In this document: in pieces, positions 44,485-53,639 of the stretch
Numbering within the stretch: the stretch's first letter is position 1
Layout of the letters: every line of letters starts with the position of its first letter
From: Chitinophaga caeni
GTDB lineage: Bacteria > Bacteroidota > Bacteroidia > Chitinophagales > Chitinophagaceae
DNA length: 64,000 nt
Direction: 5' to 3'
NCBI RefSeq assembly: GCF_002557795.1
Contig: NZ_CP023777.1
Location: 2,675,001 to 2,739,000 of the forward strand
Made by a program: the position numbers and the translations under genes
The notes under the pieces: model-generated
Told to the model about the DNA's origin: nothing
Databases searched by the model: none
Seen by the model: the letters and a program-made list of their open reading frames with translations, nothing else

Positions 44485-46053
44485 ATGTTTTTAAAATTAA
44501 AGGCGATCCTGTTAGCATCGGTCTTAGCGATACCGGCATTGGCCCAGGAAGAGCTGCCCATAGTGCCGCAACCGCGGAATGTTGAATTTTTAAACGGAAA
44601 TTTTGCAATCGATTTCAATACGGAGATTGTAAATGCGGATGGACTTTTCAAGAACTCATCTCAATATTTGCAGTGGGAACTTCAAAAACGTTTCCGGATT
44701 AACCTGGCTAACAGGAATGCGGGTAGCGGGGAGAACTGTATCAAGTTTACCCGTACGAGGGACAAGGATATGCCGGGGGAAGGTTATGAATTGGTAGTTC
44801 GTCCCGGGGAAATTATTATCGCTGCCAACTCTGAAAAAGGTGCCTTTTACGGTTGTATATCCTTGTTGCAAATGGTAGCGGCAGCACAACAGGATGGTGG
44901 CAAAATGTTGTTGCCGGCCTGCTTGGTGACCGATGAGCCGCTATATGGATGGCGGGGTTTTATGCTCGATGAATCGCGCCATTTTTTCGGTAAGGATGCC
45001 GTGAAGGATATCTTGGATTGGATGGCTTATTATAAGTTGAATAAATTTCATTGGCATCTTACAGATGAACCTGCCTGGCGTTTGATGATACAAGGATATC
45101 CTTTCCTGGCTTACGTGGGCGGGGTAGGAAGCTGGTCGAACCCGTACCTGCCTGCACAGTTTTATACGCAGGATGATGTACGCGAGATAATCGAGTATGC
45201 TGCTGCAAGGCAGATCGAGGTGATCCCCGAGATCGATATGCCCGGACATGCAACGGCTGCCAACAAGGCTTATCCCGAGTTTAGCGGCGGCGGTTCGAAA
45301 GATCACCCCGAATTTACATTTAACCCCGGGAATGAAGGTACTTACAGCTATTTGAGCAGGATTTTAAGGGAAACGAATACCTTGTTCCCTGCGGCAAAGA
45401 TTCACCTGGGGGGTGACGAAGTGAGTTTCGGTAACGGGAAATGGGCAACAGATCCCGGCATTCAGCAATTGATGAAGTCCGGGAAGCTGAAAGATCTGAA
45501 AGCTGTTGAACAATATTTCATGGAACGTATGGCTGATTCTGTAATGGCCATGGGCAGCCAGGTATTGGCCTGGGATGAAATGGCGGATGTTGATTTGCCA
45601 AGGGATAGTACCATCATTTACTGGTGGCGGCATGATCAGCCCAAGCAGTTAAAGAAAGCCTTGGACAATGGTTATAGAACGGTAATTTGCCCGAGGTTGC
45701 CTTTTTATTTTGATTTCGTGCAGGACAGTACGCACAAGGTTGGCCGCAAATGGGGTAAACAATATGTTCCCTTGGAAAGGGTCTACGGTTTTGATGCGGC
45801 TACTTTAGTTCCAAGCTCGCAACAGCAGTTAATCCTGGGTATCCAGGCGAACTTGTGGACGGAAAGGGTTGAGAATGTGCAAAGGTTGCAATTCATGTTA
45901 TTTCCCCGGATCTGCGCTTTATCCGAAGCCTGTTGGTCTTTACCGGCATCGCGGGATTTTCCTTCATTCCAGCAACGGATGAAATACCAGTACAAATTAT
46001 TCGACCAGGCACATATCTATTATTACAAACCTGGCCGTGAAGAAAAACCTTAA
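44485..46053 (+). CDS. Beta-N-acetylhexosaminidase, GH20
   Basis: The frame is open from 44374, but the ATG at 44485 gives a clean signal peptide (MFLKLKAILLASVLAIPALA) and is preferred; 522 residues. It has a GH20b N-terminal domain (about 25-145) and a TIM barrel with GWRGFMLDESRHFFG, KFHWHLTDEPAWR and the catalytic Asp-Glu pair in IHLGGDEVSFG (about residue 310). IYWWRHDQ and ILGIQANLWTERV line the sugar site. It hydrolyses terminal GlcNAc/GalNAc from chitooligosaccharides or glycoconjugates in the periplasm or at the outer membrane. It is divergent from GH78, then a terminator and the B12 riboswitch. Confidence 0.95.
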   Translation: MFLKLKAILLASVLAIPALAQEELPIVPQPRNVEFLNGNFAIDFNTEIVNADGLFKNSSQYLQWELQKRFRINLANRNAGSGENCIKFTRTRDKDMPGEGYELVVRPGEIIIAANSEKGAFYGCISLLQMVAAAQQDGGKMLLPACLVTDEPLYGWRGFMLDESRHFFGKDAVKDILDWMAYYKLNKFHWHLTDEPAWRLMIQGYPFLAYVGGVGSWSNPYLPAQFYTQDDVREIIEYAAARQIEVIPEIDMPGHATAANKAYPEFSGGGSKDHPEFTFNPGNEGTYSYLSRILRETNTLFPAAKIHLGGDEVSFGNGKWATDPGIQQLMKSGKLKDLKAVEQYFMERMADSVMAMGSQVLAWDEMADVDLPRDSTIIYWWRHDQPKQLKKALDNGYRTVICPRLPFYFDFVQDSTHKVGRKWGKQYVPLERVYGFDAATLVPSSQQQLILGIQANLWTERVENVQRLQFMLFPRICALSEACWSLPASRDFPSFQQRMKYQYKLFDQAHIYYYKPGREEKP

Positions 46054-46075
46054 CGGTTAGAATATTATGGATGAC

Positions 46076-46110
46076 ATCCCGGTAGTAAACAATGCTACCG
46101 GGATTTTTTA
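46076..46110 (+). terminator. Terminator after the GH20 gene
   Basis: ATCCCGGTAG (46076-46085) and CTACCGGGAT (46095-46104) form a 10-bp stem followed by TTTTT. Confidence 0.85.
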
Positions 46111-46142
46111 TTGTAGCCCTTTTTTTGAGCCATGAAACCTCT

Positions 46143-46174
46143 TTTGGTGGAAATACGGGATTCATTTACATTTG
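46143..46174 (+). promoter_or_regulatory. Promoter of the B12 operon
   Basis: TTTG (46143-46146), 20 nt, TACATTTG (46167-46174), directly upstream of the cobalamin aptamer. Confidence 0.6.
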
Positions 46175-46180
46175 CAGCAC

Positions 46181-46350
46181 ATTGGTTCCTGCTGTCAATT
46201 ACTGATTAGTAGGATTAAAAGGGAACTCGGGTGCAAATCCCGGACAGTCCCGCTGCTGTAATTCTCGTTACAATACCCGGCAAATCTATGGTCACTGTGT
46301 ACTACATGGGAAGACCGCCAGGGTAGAGATAAGTCAGAATACCTGCCGTG
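46181..46350 (+). promoter_or_regulatory. Cobalamin (B12) riboswitch
   Basis: Conserved elements appear in order: GGTTCCTGCTGTC-type 5' arm, AAAAGGGAACTCGGGTGCAAA, then the B12 box-like TCCCGGACAGTCCCGCTGCTGTA. CACTGTGT...ATGGGAAGACCGCCAG and AAGTCAGAATACCTGCC close the aptamer. A short hairpin around the repeated AAGCTT (46361-46384) may belong to the expression platform. It controls the TonB receptor gene starting at 46489; bound adenosylcobalamin would turn the operon off. Confidence 0.92.
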
Positions 46351-46488
46351 TGAATCGTTTTTAAGCTTTCGTGGAATGAAGCTTGGAAGTACCAGCATTA
46401 CATGGTCTTATACCGTAGGTTGATTATTTTCTTGATGTAGTTTTTTCACTGCGAAGGCTGTTGATATTTTTTATCAAACAGTTCAATT

Positions 46489-48498
46489 ATGCAATTCATC
46501 GAACAAAAGCGTTCCTTGAAAACGGCATCGCTATGCCTGTTATGCTGTCTTTTTTGCTGCGTTCAGCTATTTGCCCAGGAGGATTCCTCGCAAGTCAGGC
46601 AGTTGAAAGAAGTGCCGGTATTCGGCTCGAAGGTATATTCGGGATTATCCCCGGTGCAAACTTTACAAGGAGGCGCCTTACAACGTTTGGCCAGCCAGTC
46701 GGTCGCCGATGCCATCCGTTATTTTTCCGGTGTGCAGGTAAAGGACTATGGAGGGATCGGGGGGCTGAAAACGGTGGATGTCCGCAGCATGGGAACCAAT
46801 CATACCGGCGTTTTTTACAACGGTGTACAGGTAGGGAATGCCCAGAATGGGCAGGTTGACCTGGGGCGATTTTCATTGGATAACATGGAGTCCGTTGCAC
46901 TCGTAAACGGGCAATTAGCCCAATCGTTACAAACAGCAAGGGATTATGCTACCGCTGCATCCATCTATTTACAAACGAAGCAACCAACTTTTGAAGCGGG
47001 TCGTAACTCCATGCTGAAAGGAAGTTTTAAAACGGGGTCTTTCGGATTAATGAACCCTTCATTGTTGTATCAAAGAAAGTTGCATTCAAAGCTGGATGCA
47101 TCTTTTAACCTGGAATGGGTGCAGGCTACGGGGCGTTATAAATTCCGTTACCGCAAGAAGGATGGGTACGATACAACTGCTTATAGAAAAAACGGCGATG
47201 TAGAGGCTTTAAGGGCAGAAATGAGCTTGTTCGCCCATGTATGGAAAGGTCAGTGGAACACGCATTTTTACTTTTACGATGCGGAGAAAGGCTTGCCCGG
47301 CTTCATAGTAAACGGTGTATTCGGCCATGTTGATCGTCAGTGGGATCGCAATTTTTTCGTGCAATCTTCTTTCAAGAAGCCGGTAGCTTCCCGGTATAGT
47401 TTCATGCTGAATACGAAGTTTGCTTCCGATTATACCCGGTATCTCGCACCGGATACGATGATACTTTATTTGGATAACCGGTACAAACAACAGGAGTATT
47501 ATATTTCATTCGCTCAAAAATTCGTGTTAACATCATTTTGGGATATCAATCTCTCCACGGATTGGGTACATCAAAACATGACAGCCAACTTGGTCAACTT
47601 CTCCTATCCTACGAGGGATTCCTACTTAGCGGCTTTATCAACCACCTTGCACTGGGACCGGTTTAGGTTGCAAGGAAATATCCTGGGTACTAAAACAAGG
47701 GAGCGGGTCGAAAAAAATAAGCCTGCCAATCCACAAGATGAGTTAACGCCGGCATTATTTGTCGATTGGCAACCATTTTCAATTAGCCCTTTTAAAATCA
47801 ATGCATTTTATAAAAGGATTTTCAGGATGCCTACGTTCAACGATTTGTATTATACGGAAATCGGGAATGCGGGTTTGAAACCGGAGTTCGCCACGCAGTA
47901 TAACCTCGGCTTACGTTATGCGCTCAACTTCGGTACGGAGGCGCAGCACCAAGTTGGTATTGAAGTAGACGGATATTATAATGAAGTAAGTCAAAAGATC
48001 GTGGCGATGCCTACGGCCAGCCAGTTCCGTTGGACGATGATGAACCTGGGCCATGTAGAAATACGTGGTATAGATGTGAAAGCCCATGCTACATACAATT
48101 TCGAAAGCGGCTTGATCGGCTCCGCCAGGTTCAGCTATACTTATCAAAAAGCGCAGGATTTTACGGATAAGAAGGATTCTTTTTACGGTGATCAAATTCT
48201 TTATATCCCTTGGCATAGCGGTTCCTGTATTTTATCTGCGAATTATAAAAGATGGGACTTGAATTACAGCCTTATTTATACCGGGGAGCGGTACAATGCG
48301 AAGGCTAATATTCCTGAAAACTATGTACAACCCTGGTACACGAGCGATTTTACTTTTTCGAAGTACATGGTCTTGAAGCGCAATAAACTCCGGTTAACCG
48401 CGCAGGTTAATAATATTTTCAACCAATATTATGACGTAGTGCTGAACTACCCGATGCCGGGAAGGAACTACAAATTCATTATCAGTTTACAGATATAA
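46489..48498 (+). CDS. btuB: TonB-dependent receptor, BtuB-like (cobalamin)
   Basis: This 669-residue outer-membrane receptor has a signal peptide (about 1-29, ending VQLFAQ), a plug domain (about 40-150: ALQRLASQSVADAIRYFSGV, then VDVRSMGTNHTGVFYNGVQV) and a 22-strand barrel. It ends in the aromatic residue pattern usual for barrel C termini (YKFIISLQI). It lacks the STN and carboxypeptidase-regulatory extensions of SusC proteins, so it is a simple metal-chelate/cofactor type. Its position 100 bp after a cobalamin riboswitch makes corrinoid uptake the likely role. It is followed by two surface lipoprotein genes at 30- and 18-bp spacing, so one operon. Confidence 0.9.
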   Translation: MQFIEQKRSLKTASLCLLCCLFCCVQLFAQEDSSQVRQLKEVPVFGSKVYSGLSPVQTLQGGALQRLASQSVADAIRYFSGVQVKDYGGIGGLKTVDVRSMGTNHTGVFYNGVQVGNAQNGQVDLGRFSLDNMESVALVNGQLAQSLQTARDYATAASIYLQTKQPTFEAGRNSMLKGSFKTGSFGLMNPSLLYQRKLHSKLDASFNLEWVQATGRYKFRYRKKDGYDTTAYRKNGDVEALRAEMSLFAHVWKGQWNTHFYFYDAEKGLPGFIVNGVFGHVDRQWDRNFFVQSSFKKPVASRYSFMLNTKFASDYTRYLAPDTMILYLDNRYKQQEYYISFAQKFVLTSFWDINLSTDWVHQNMTANLVNFSYPTRDSYLAALSTTLHWDRFRLQGNILGTKTRERVEKNKPANPQDELTPALFVDWQPFSISPFKINAFYKRIFRMPTFNDLYYTEIGNAGLKPEFATQYNLGLRYALNFGTEAQHQVGIEVDGYYNEVSQKIVAMPTASQFRWTMMNLGHVEIRGIDVKAHATYNFESGLIGSARFSYTYQKAQDFTDKKDSFYGDQILYIPWHSGSCILSANYKRWDLNYSLIYTGERYNAKANIPENYVQPWYTSDFTFSKYMVLKRNKLRLTAQVNNIFNQYYDVVLNYPMPGRNYKFIISLQI

Positions 48499-48528
48499 AA
48501 TTTAATCAATCATTTTTAATCTAATTAA

Positions 48529-49674
48529 ATGTTTACACGGATCCACAAAGTTGTAGCTGTATTGTTACTGGTCAGCTATACGATTTCTTGCCGGAAAGAC
48601 GATACGGTAGTTCCCCCGGTGACTACGCCTGTTGATACAGCCAAAATCAGCGTGGTAAAAGGTTTTTACTTGCTGAATGAAGCCAACATGGGAAGTAATA
48701 AAGCTTCAATTGATTATTACGATTATACCACGGGTAACTATAATAAGAATATCTACCCTACGGCAAACCCTGGTGTTGTCAAAGAGCTGGGCGATGTTGG
48801 TAATGATATCCGGGTGTACGGTAGCAAATTGTACGCGGTTATCAACGTGTCGAACAAGGTGGAAGTAATGGATGTGAAAACGGCCAAAAGGTTAGGGCAG
48901 ATCGATATTCCCAATTGCCGTTACATCACTTTTGCAAATGGTAAAGCATATGTAAGCGCCTATACCGGTCCGGTGAGCATTGACCCGAATGCACCCCTAG
49001 GCTTAGTTGCTGAAATTGATACCGCGTCTTTAGCCATTACGAGGGAAGTTTCCGTCGGCTATCAACCGGAGGAGCTAGCTATCGTTGATAATAAAATATA
49101 TGTTGCCAACAGCGGTGGCTATAGGCCGCCCAATTATGATAGTACGATTTCCGTTATAGATATTTCCAGTTTCCGGGAGCTGAAAAAGATCAATGTTGCG
49201 ATCAATCTACACCGCTTAAAAGCAGATCGTTACGGGCATTTAATTGTTACTTCCCGCGGCGATTATTACAATACCCCTTCGAAGGTTTTCGTGGTAGATA
49301 CTAAAACGGAAACAGTCATTCACCGGTTTGATATCGCGGGCAGTAACCTTGCTGTAGCAGGTGATACAGCATTTTTATACGGGAGCGAATTTAATTACAA
49401 TACGGGGAGCTTCGAGGTTACTTACAATATGATAGACCTTAAAAATTTACAACTACTCAATAAAAGTTTTATTACCGACGGAACGGAAGCCGAGATACAG
49501 ATGCCCTACGGTCTAGCTGTTAACCCGGTGACAAGGGACATCTTTGTGACCGATGCAAAAGACTATGTATCTCCCGGCACATTGTTCTGTTTTGACCCCT
49601 CCGGCAAAAAGAAGTGGTCTGTTACCACGGGCGATATCCCTGCACATATTGCTTTTGTAATCGAAGAAGAATAA
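48529..49674 (+). CDS. Beta-propeller lipoprotein, BtuG-like candidate
   Basis: This 381-residue lipoprotein has a signal peptide with lipobox YTISC (about Cys21). Repeated blades of the YncE/YVTN kind follow, visible as VRVYGSKLYAVINVSNKVEVMDV, IPNCRYITFANGKAYVSAYT and VSVGYQPEELAIVDNKIYVANS. LHRLKADRYGHLIVTSRG and MPYGLAVNPVTRDIFVTDAK complete the series; six to seven blades fit. In Bacteroides the surface propeller lipoprotein BtuG binds cobalamin very tightly and works with BtuB; place, topology and riboswitch control here match, so a BtuG-type role is inferred. Sequence alone does not prove corrinoid binding. Confidence 0.8.
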   Translation: MFTRIHKVVAVLLLVSYTISCRKDDTVVPPVTTPVDTAKISVVKGFYLLNEANMGSNKASIDYYDYTTGNYNKNIYPTANPGVVKELGDVGNDIRVYGSKLYAVINVSNKVEVMDVKTAKRLGQIDIPNCRYITFANGKAYVSAYTGPVSIDPNAPLGLVAEIDTASLAITREVSVGYQPEELAIVDNKIYVANSGGYRPPNYDSTISVIDISSFRELKKINVAINLHRLKADRYGHLIVTSRGDYYNTPSKVFVVDTKTETVIHRFDIAGSNLAVAGDTAFLYGSEFNYNTGSFEVTYNMIDLKNLQLLNKSFITDGTEAEIQMPYGLAVNPVTRDIFVTDAKDYVSPGTLFCFDPSGKKKWSVTTGDIPAHIAFVIEEE

Positions 49675-49692
49675 TTCAATCTATAAAACCGT

Positions 49693-51261
49693 ATGAAAAA
49701 AATTACTTTACTTCTCGCAGTGGCATTGACCACCATTTTTTCCGGATGTTATAAATCCGATATCGATGCCCTGAAAGATGATGTCAAGGACCTGAAAGAA
49801 CAGATGGCTAAATATGAAGCCTTGCTCAACGCGATGAATGACCGGCTGTACGTGACAGGGTATGAACAATCCGGCAATAAATATACCTTGACCTTGAGCG
49901 ACAGTACCGTATTGGTAATCGGGGATTCCCCGGCTTTCGTAACAAGGGGTGAAAATGGGCATTGGTATATCGATAATAAGGATACGCAGGTAGCCACGGA
50001 AGGATTTTATCCCGCGTTGAGCAGGGGCGCTAATGGTAACTGGTTTATCGGTGATACGGATACCGGCATCAGGGCTTTACTGCCTGCAACGGATTATAGC
50101 ATCATGGCTATTGTTCGCGTTGATGAAAGGATGACTTTTGTTTTCGGAGATGGCAGAACGGTAGCGTTAAAATCGATGTCTCCTGAAATTAATATTACTA
50201 TTCCCACGGGCGGATTCAATTTCGATATGATGAAGTGGATGAAGATTACCCCTGCAATCAATTACGGTGATAATGCAAGTTTTGTTTGGACTTCGGGCAG
50301 CGATACTTTATCCGCAGCCAAAGATTTGATGCATGTATTTTTGACCCCTGGGAATTATACCTTAAGACTTACCGTCAGCAATGGAATCGGTAGTAGTTTT
50401 AAGGATGTAAATGTAAAAATTGCTGAAAAAACATATACGAACGGCGTAGCGAAAGTTTTCGAATTTTTACCTGCCCCAGGACAGTTTGTCAATAGCATGC
50501 CGGCTTGGGTTGAAGGCGATGATGCGGAAGCTATGCGCGTGAAAGCGGAAAATGCACTCCTGGATAATTCATTGATTCACCTGGGGAGTTTTGGTGGTTA
50601 CGTAGTAATGGGCTTTGATCATACTATTGTGAATGTAAGCGGCCAAGCAAATTTCGTAGTAAATGGCAACGCTTTTTCCAACTGGGCAGAACCCGGGGTA
50701 ATAATGGTGTCGTACGATGCCAACCAGAACGGATTGCCCGATGATGAATGGTATGAAATTAAAGGCTCGGGACATGATGATCCCCACACGATTGCTAATT
50801 ACGAGATCACGTATTATAAGCCGGATCCTAACAAGGCAACCACTCCCGATCCGGATTATGCATATATAACCGATACTACTTATATCAAATGGAAAGACAA
50901 CCAAGGTCAAACCGGTTACGTCTACAAAAATTCTTTCCACGGGCAAAGTTATTATCCCGGCTGGGCAGCCGATAGCATTACCTTTAAAGGAACGCGGCTA
51001 TCAGCGGATAAGGTGTACGATCAATCGGGCAGCGGTAGTTTTTATGTAAGTATCCCGTTCGATTACGGTTATGCAGATAACTGGCCGAACGCTGATGAGA
51101 AAGCCAAGATACATATCGATTGGGCCATCGACAAAGATGGTAACCCGGTGAAATTAAAAGGAATTGATTTTATCAAGGTATATGCAGGGCAATTGGCTCA
51201 AGCCGGATGGCTGGGAGAAGTATCCACTGAAATAACAGGGGTAAAGGACCTGAACCTATAA
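49693..51261 (+). CDS. PKD-domain surface lipoprotein of the B12 operon
   Basis: This 522-residue lipoprotein (lipobox IFSGC, Cys19) has a short coiled coil (DDVKDLKEQMAKYEALLNAM, about 28-48) and DUF4988-like repeats with GENGHWYID and GANGNWFIG (about 90-130). A PKD-type fold at about 165-235 (FVWTSGSDTLSAAKD...LTPGNYTLRLTVSNG) precedes a C-terminal domain of about 280 residues with DANQNGLPDDEWYEIKGS, which may bind calcium. It is probably outside the cell, last gene of the B12 operon, followed by a terminator. A cobalamin-related binding or accessory role is plausible but only inferred from position. Confidence 0.8.
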   Translation: MKKITLLLAVALTTIFSGCYKSDIDALKDDVKDLKEQMAKYEALLNAMNDRLYVTGYEQSGNKYTLTLSDSTVLVIGDSPAFVTRGENGHWYIDNKDTQVATEGFYPALSRGANGNWFIGDTDTGIRALLPATDYSIMAIVRVDERMTFVFGDGRTVALKSMSPEINITIPTGGFNFDMMKWMKITPAINYGDNASFVWTSGSDTLSAAKDLMHVFLTPGNYTLRLTVSNGIGSSFKDVNVKIAEKTYTNGVAKVFEFLPAPGQFVNSMPAWVEGDDAEAMRVKAENALLDNSLIHLGSFGGYVVMGFDHTIVNVSGQANFVVNGNAFSNWAEPGVIMVSYDANQNGLPDDEWYEIKGSGHDDPHTIANYEITYYKPDPNKATTPDPDYAYITDTTYIKWKDNQGQTGYVYKNSFHGQSYYPGWAADSITFKGTRLSADKVYDQSGSGSFYVSIPFDYGYADNWPNADEKAKIHIDWAIDKDGNPVKLKGIDFIKVYAGQLAQAGWLGEVSTEITGVKDLNL

Positions 51262-51287
51262 AAATTTTACATAACCATGCAAAACCG

Positions 51288-51320
51288 ATTGCCTGCCTCT
51301 AAGGGGTGGGCAATTTTTTA
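51288..51320 (+). terminator. Terminator of the B12 operon
   Basis: ATTGCC (51288-51293) pairs with GGCAAT (51309-51314), with an inner TGCC/GGTG pairing, then TTTTTTA. Confidence 0.75.
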
Positions 51321-51513
51321 TTGGGAAAGATATTACAACTTTAGTGTTAAGTCAATAATGGTGTAAGATGATTCTATCGCCGGTTTTCGAAAGAAATCCC
51401 ATTATATCGAGATCGGTGAACAATTATTATTTTATGGTTTAAATATGTAGATTTGTTTGAATCGAGATCAAAAATCAGCAAATTTATCAACCAAAAATCA
51501 TTTTTAATCCCGG

Positions 51514-52110
51514 ATGACGGTATTACCTTTAAATAATGAGGCCTCGATCCTGCAAGAATTACAAGCGGGAAGCGCGGATGCGTTTACCAGTATATACCAT
51601 CATTATAGCCCGATTATTTATGTTGCCGTACTAAAAATGGTAAAGGATCCAACCACGGCGCAAGAAATTGTACAGGATGTTTTTTCGACCATCTGGCGGA
51701 AGCACAACTCGTTAGAGATTAATAATTTATCAGCCTACCTGTTTAAAGCCGGTCAGCACAAAGTGTTTAATTTTTACAAGAAGCTACAACAGGATAAAGC
51801 AAAATTGCAGGACTTTAAAGTATATGCCGAAGCGCATTATTCGCATGTTGAGGAAGCCTTGCATTACGAGGAGAGCCGGGATATTTTACAGCAGGTATTA
51901 GACAAATTGCCCCAACAGCAAAGGAAAGTCTACGAGATGATCCGCATCGAAGGCCGTAGTTATAAGGATGCGGCAGCGCAATTGGGATTATCAACTTATA
52001 CTGTAAAAGAATACCTCGTATATGCCAATAAGAAAATCAGGAATTATTTTGATAATAACTTGGATGTCTTGGTATTGTTAGTAATGTTATTTGAAATCCG
52101 GAAGTTTTAA
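51514..52110 (+). CDS. ECF RNA polymerase sigma factor
   Basis: This 198-residue sigma-70 ECF factor has region 2 (AFTSIYHHYSPIIYVAVLKM with KDPTTAQEIVQDVFSTIWRK) at about 25-75 and region 4 (LDKLPQQQRKVYEMIRIEG...YKDAAAQLGLSTYTVKEYLV) at about 125-175. It begins the FecR/SusC signalling locus and is followed 56 bp later by its anti-sigma FecR. In this system a ligand-loaded SusC with an N-terminal STN domain signals through FecR to free the sigma factor for transcription of the uptake genes. Confidence 0.94.
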   Translation: MTVLPLNNEASILQELQAGSADAFTSIYHHYSPIIYVAVLKMVKDPTTAQEIVQDVFSTIWRKHNSLEINNLSAYLFKAGQHKVFNFYKKLQQDKAKLQDFKVYAEAHYSHVEEALHYEESRDILQQVLDKLPQQQRKVYEMIRIEGRSYKDAAAQLGLSTYTVKEYLVYANKKIRNYFDNNLDVLVLLVMLFEIRKF

Positions 52111-52166
52111 TAAAATTTTTTATCCCGATCCCCCCATTTATTTTTTTTAATTGTCTTATTTATAGA

Positions 52167-53354
52167 ATGGAACAAAAGGGTTATTATATTGACCTGTTTA
52201 ATAGGTTATTAGAAGGGAATTGCTCCCCCACAGATACGGAGGTATTATTGCAGTGGTTGGGAAGCGAAGAGCAAGACCCCTTGGCCGCTTCATTGATACT
52301 TGAGGAATTTAATAAATCGGCGTCTTCCACTGATATTGACCCTGCTGTGCGGGAAATGCTAGCTGCCAAGCTGCCGGGAATATTGAAGCAGGAAGAAGTT
52401 CGCATCGTGCAGATGCAACCGCGGCATGATTGGAGGAAATGGTTGGGGATTGCTGCGACGGTATTGCTGTTGGCCGGCTCCGCTTTCTTTTGGAGATGGT
52501 ACTCCGGTCAAGATGCTAAAACCGCTGGCGCACTTTCCAAGCAAGTTGATATTTTACCGGGAAGCGATAAAGCTATACTTACGCTCGATGATGGAAAGCA
52601 AGTGGTATTGGATAGTAATGGCCATATAAATATACAACAAGGGAATACTGCCGTTCAACAATTAAGCGGGGTATTACAATACGAGGCCGCTAAAAGCCCG
52701 GGATCTAAAGAGATCGCCTATAACCGTTTGTCAACACCGAGGGGCGGTCAGTTTCAACTAGTATTGCCGGATGGCACCAAGGCTTTTCTAAATGCAGTTT
52801 CATCTATTCGTTTTCCCACGGCATTCACCGGCAATGAACGGCTTGTGGAAATAGAAGGTCAAGTGAATTTTGATATCGCGCAAGACGCCTCGAAACCTTT
52901 TATAGTAAAAACACGCAATACCAGGATCGAGGCCCTGGGTACGAGTTTCGATGTAATGGCTTACGCGGATGAACCGACGATTAATACGACCTTGGAATCA
53001 GGAGCTGTTAAGGTAAGTATAGAATCTACCGGGGAATCCGTAGTACTGCAACCGGGTAAGCAAGCCATCGTGAACGCAAAAACAGAGAAGATGCAGGTGA
53101 AATCAGTGAACGTGAATAAAATCGTGGCCTGGAAAAACGGCTATTTTATCCTTGATAATGACCCGGTACAAACTATAATGCGCCAAATACAACGCTGGTA
53201 TGATGTTGATGTGAAATATGAAGACGGCTTTTCGGTGGAACATATCAGCGGGGAAATTCCGCGCGACTATACACTGGTAGAAGTGTTGAAAGTAATGGAT
53301 ATATGCGGCGTAAAATGTGAGCTGGAAGGCAGGACAATTATAGTAAAGAAATAA
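52167..53354 (+). CDS. FecR-family anti-sigma protein
   Basis: This 395-residue protein has a cytoplasmic N-terminal region (about 1-88) and one TM helix (about 90-108, WLGIAATVLLLAGSAFFWRW). The periplasmic FecR domain at about 180-290 has LSTPRGGQFQLVLPDGTKAF, LNAVSSIRFPTAF, VEIEGQVNFDIAQ and ARIEALGTSFDVMAY-type strands. A DUF4974-like end (about 320-395, YFILDNDPVQTIMRQIQRWY) closes it. It sequesters the ECF sigma factor encoded upstream and receives the signal from the SusC STN domain. Standard length. Confidence 0.94.
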   Translation: MEQKGYYIDLFNRLLEGNCSPTDTEVLLQWLGSEEQDPLAASLILEEFNKSASSTDIDPAVREMLAAKLPGILKQEEVRIVQMQPRHDWRKWLGIAATVLLLAGSAFFWRWYSGQDAKTAGALSKQVDILPGSDKAILTLDDGKQVVLDSNGHINIQQGNTAVQQLSGVLQYEAAKSPGSKEIAYNRLSTPRGGQFQLVLPDGTKAFLNAVSSIRFPTAFTGNERLVEIEGQVNFDIAQDASKPFIVKTRNTRIEALGTSFDVMAYADEPTINTTLESGAVKVSIESTGESVVLQPGKQAIVNAKTEKMQVKSVNVNKIVAWKNGYFILDNDPVQTIMRQIQRWYDVDVKYEDGFSVEHISGEIPRDYTLVEVLKVMDICGVKCELEGRTIIVKK

Positions 53355-53639
53355 ATAATCAATTAATCATACGATCAAGCATGAGATAAGATCAACCAAA
53401 GTTCATTAGTCATAGTTTCAAAAATCAAAACCAACCATTATTTAGATCAAAATTTATCAATCAAATCTTATTCAACATGATTTCTTTATGCAGTAACTGC
53501 CGGGCCAAACCCGGTTGATACCGGCTTATTGCCATTATTGTTAAAATGGCCGAAAATGTTGCAGCATAATCGGCCAAACGCTTGGTATCGAGTACAACAA
53601 TTAAACGCTGTTATTATCTAACCAAACATTATCAAATCT

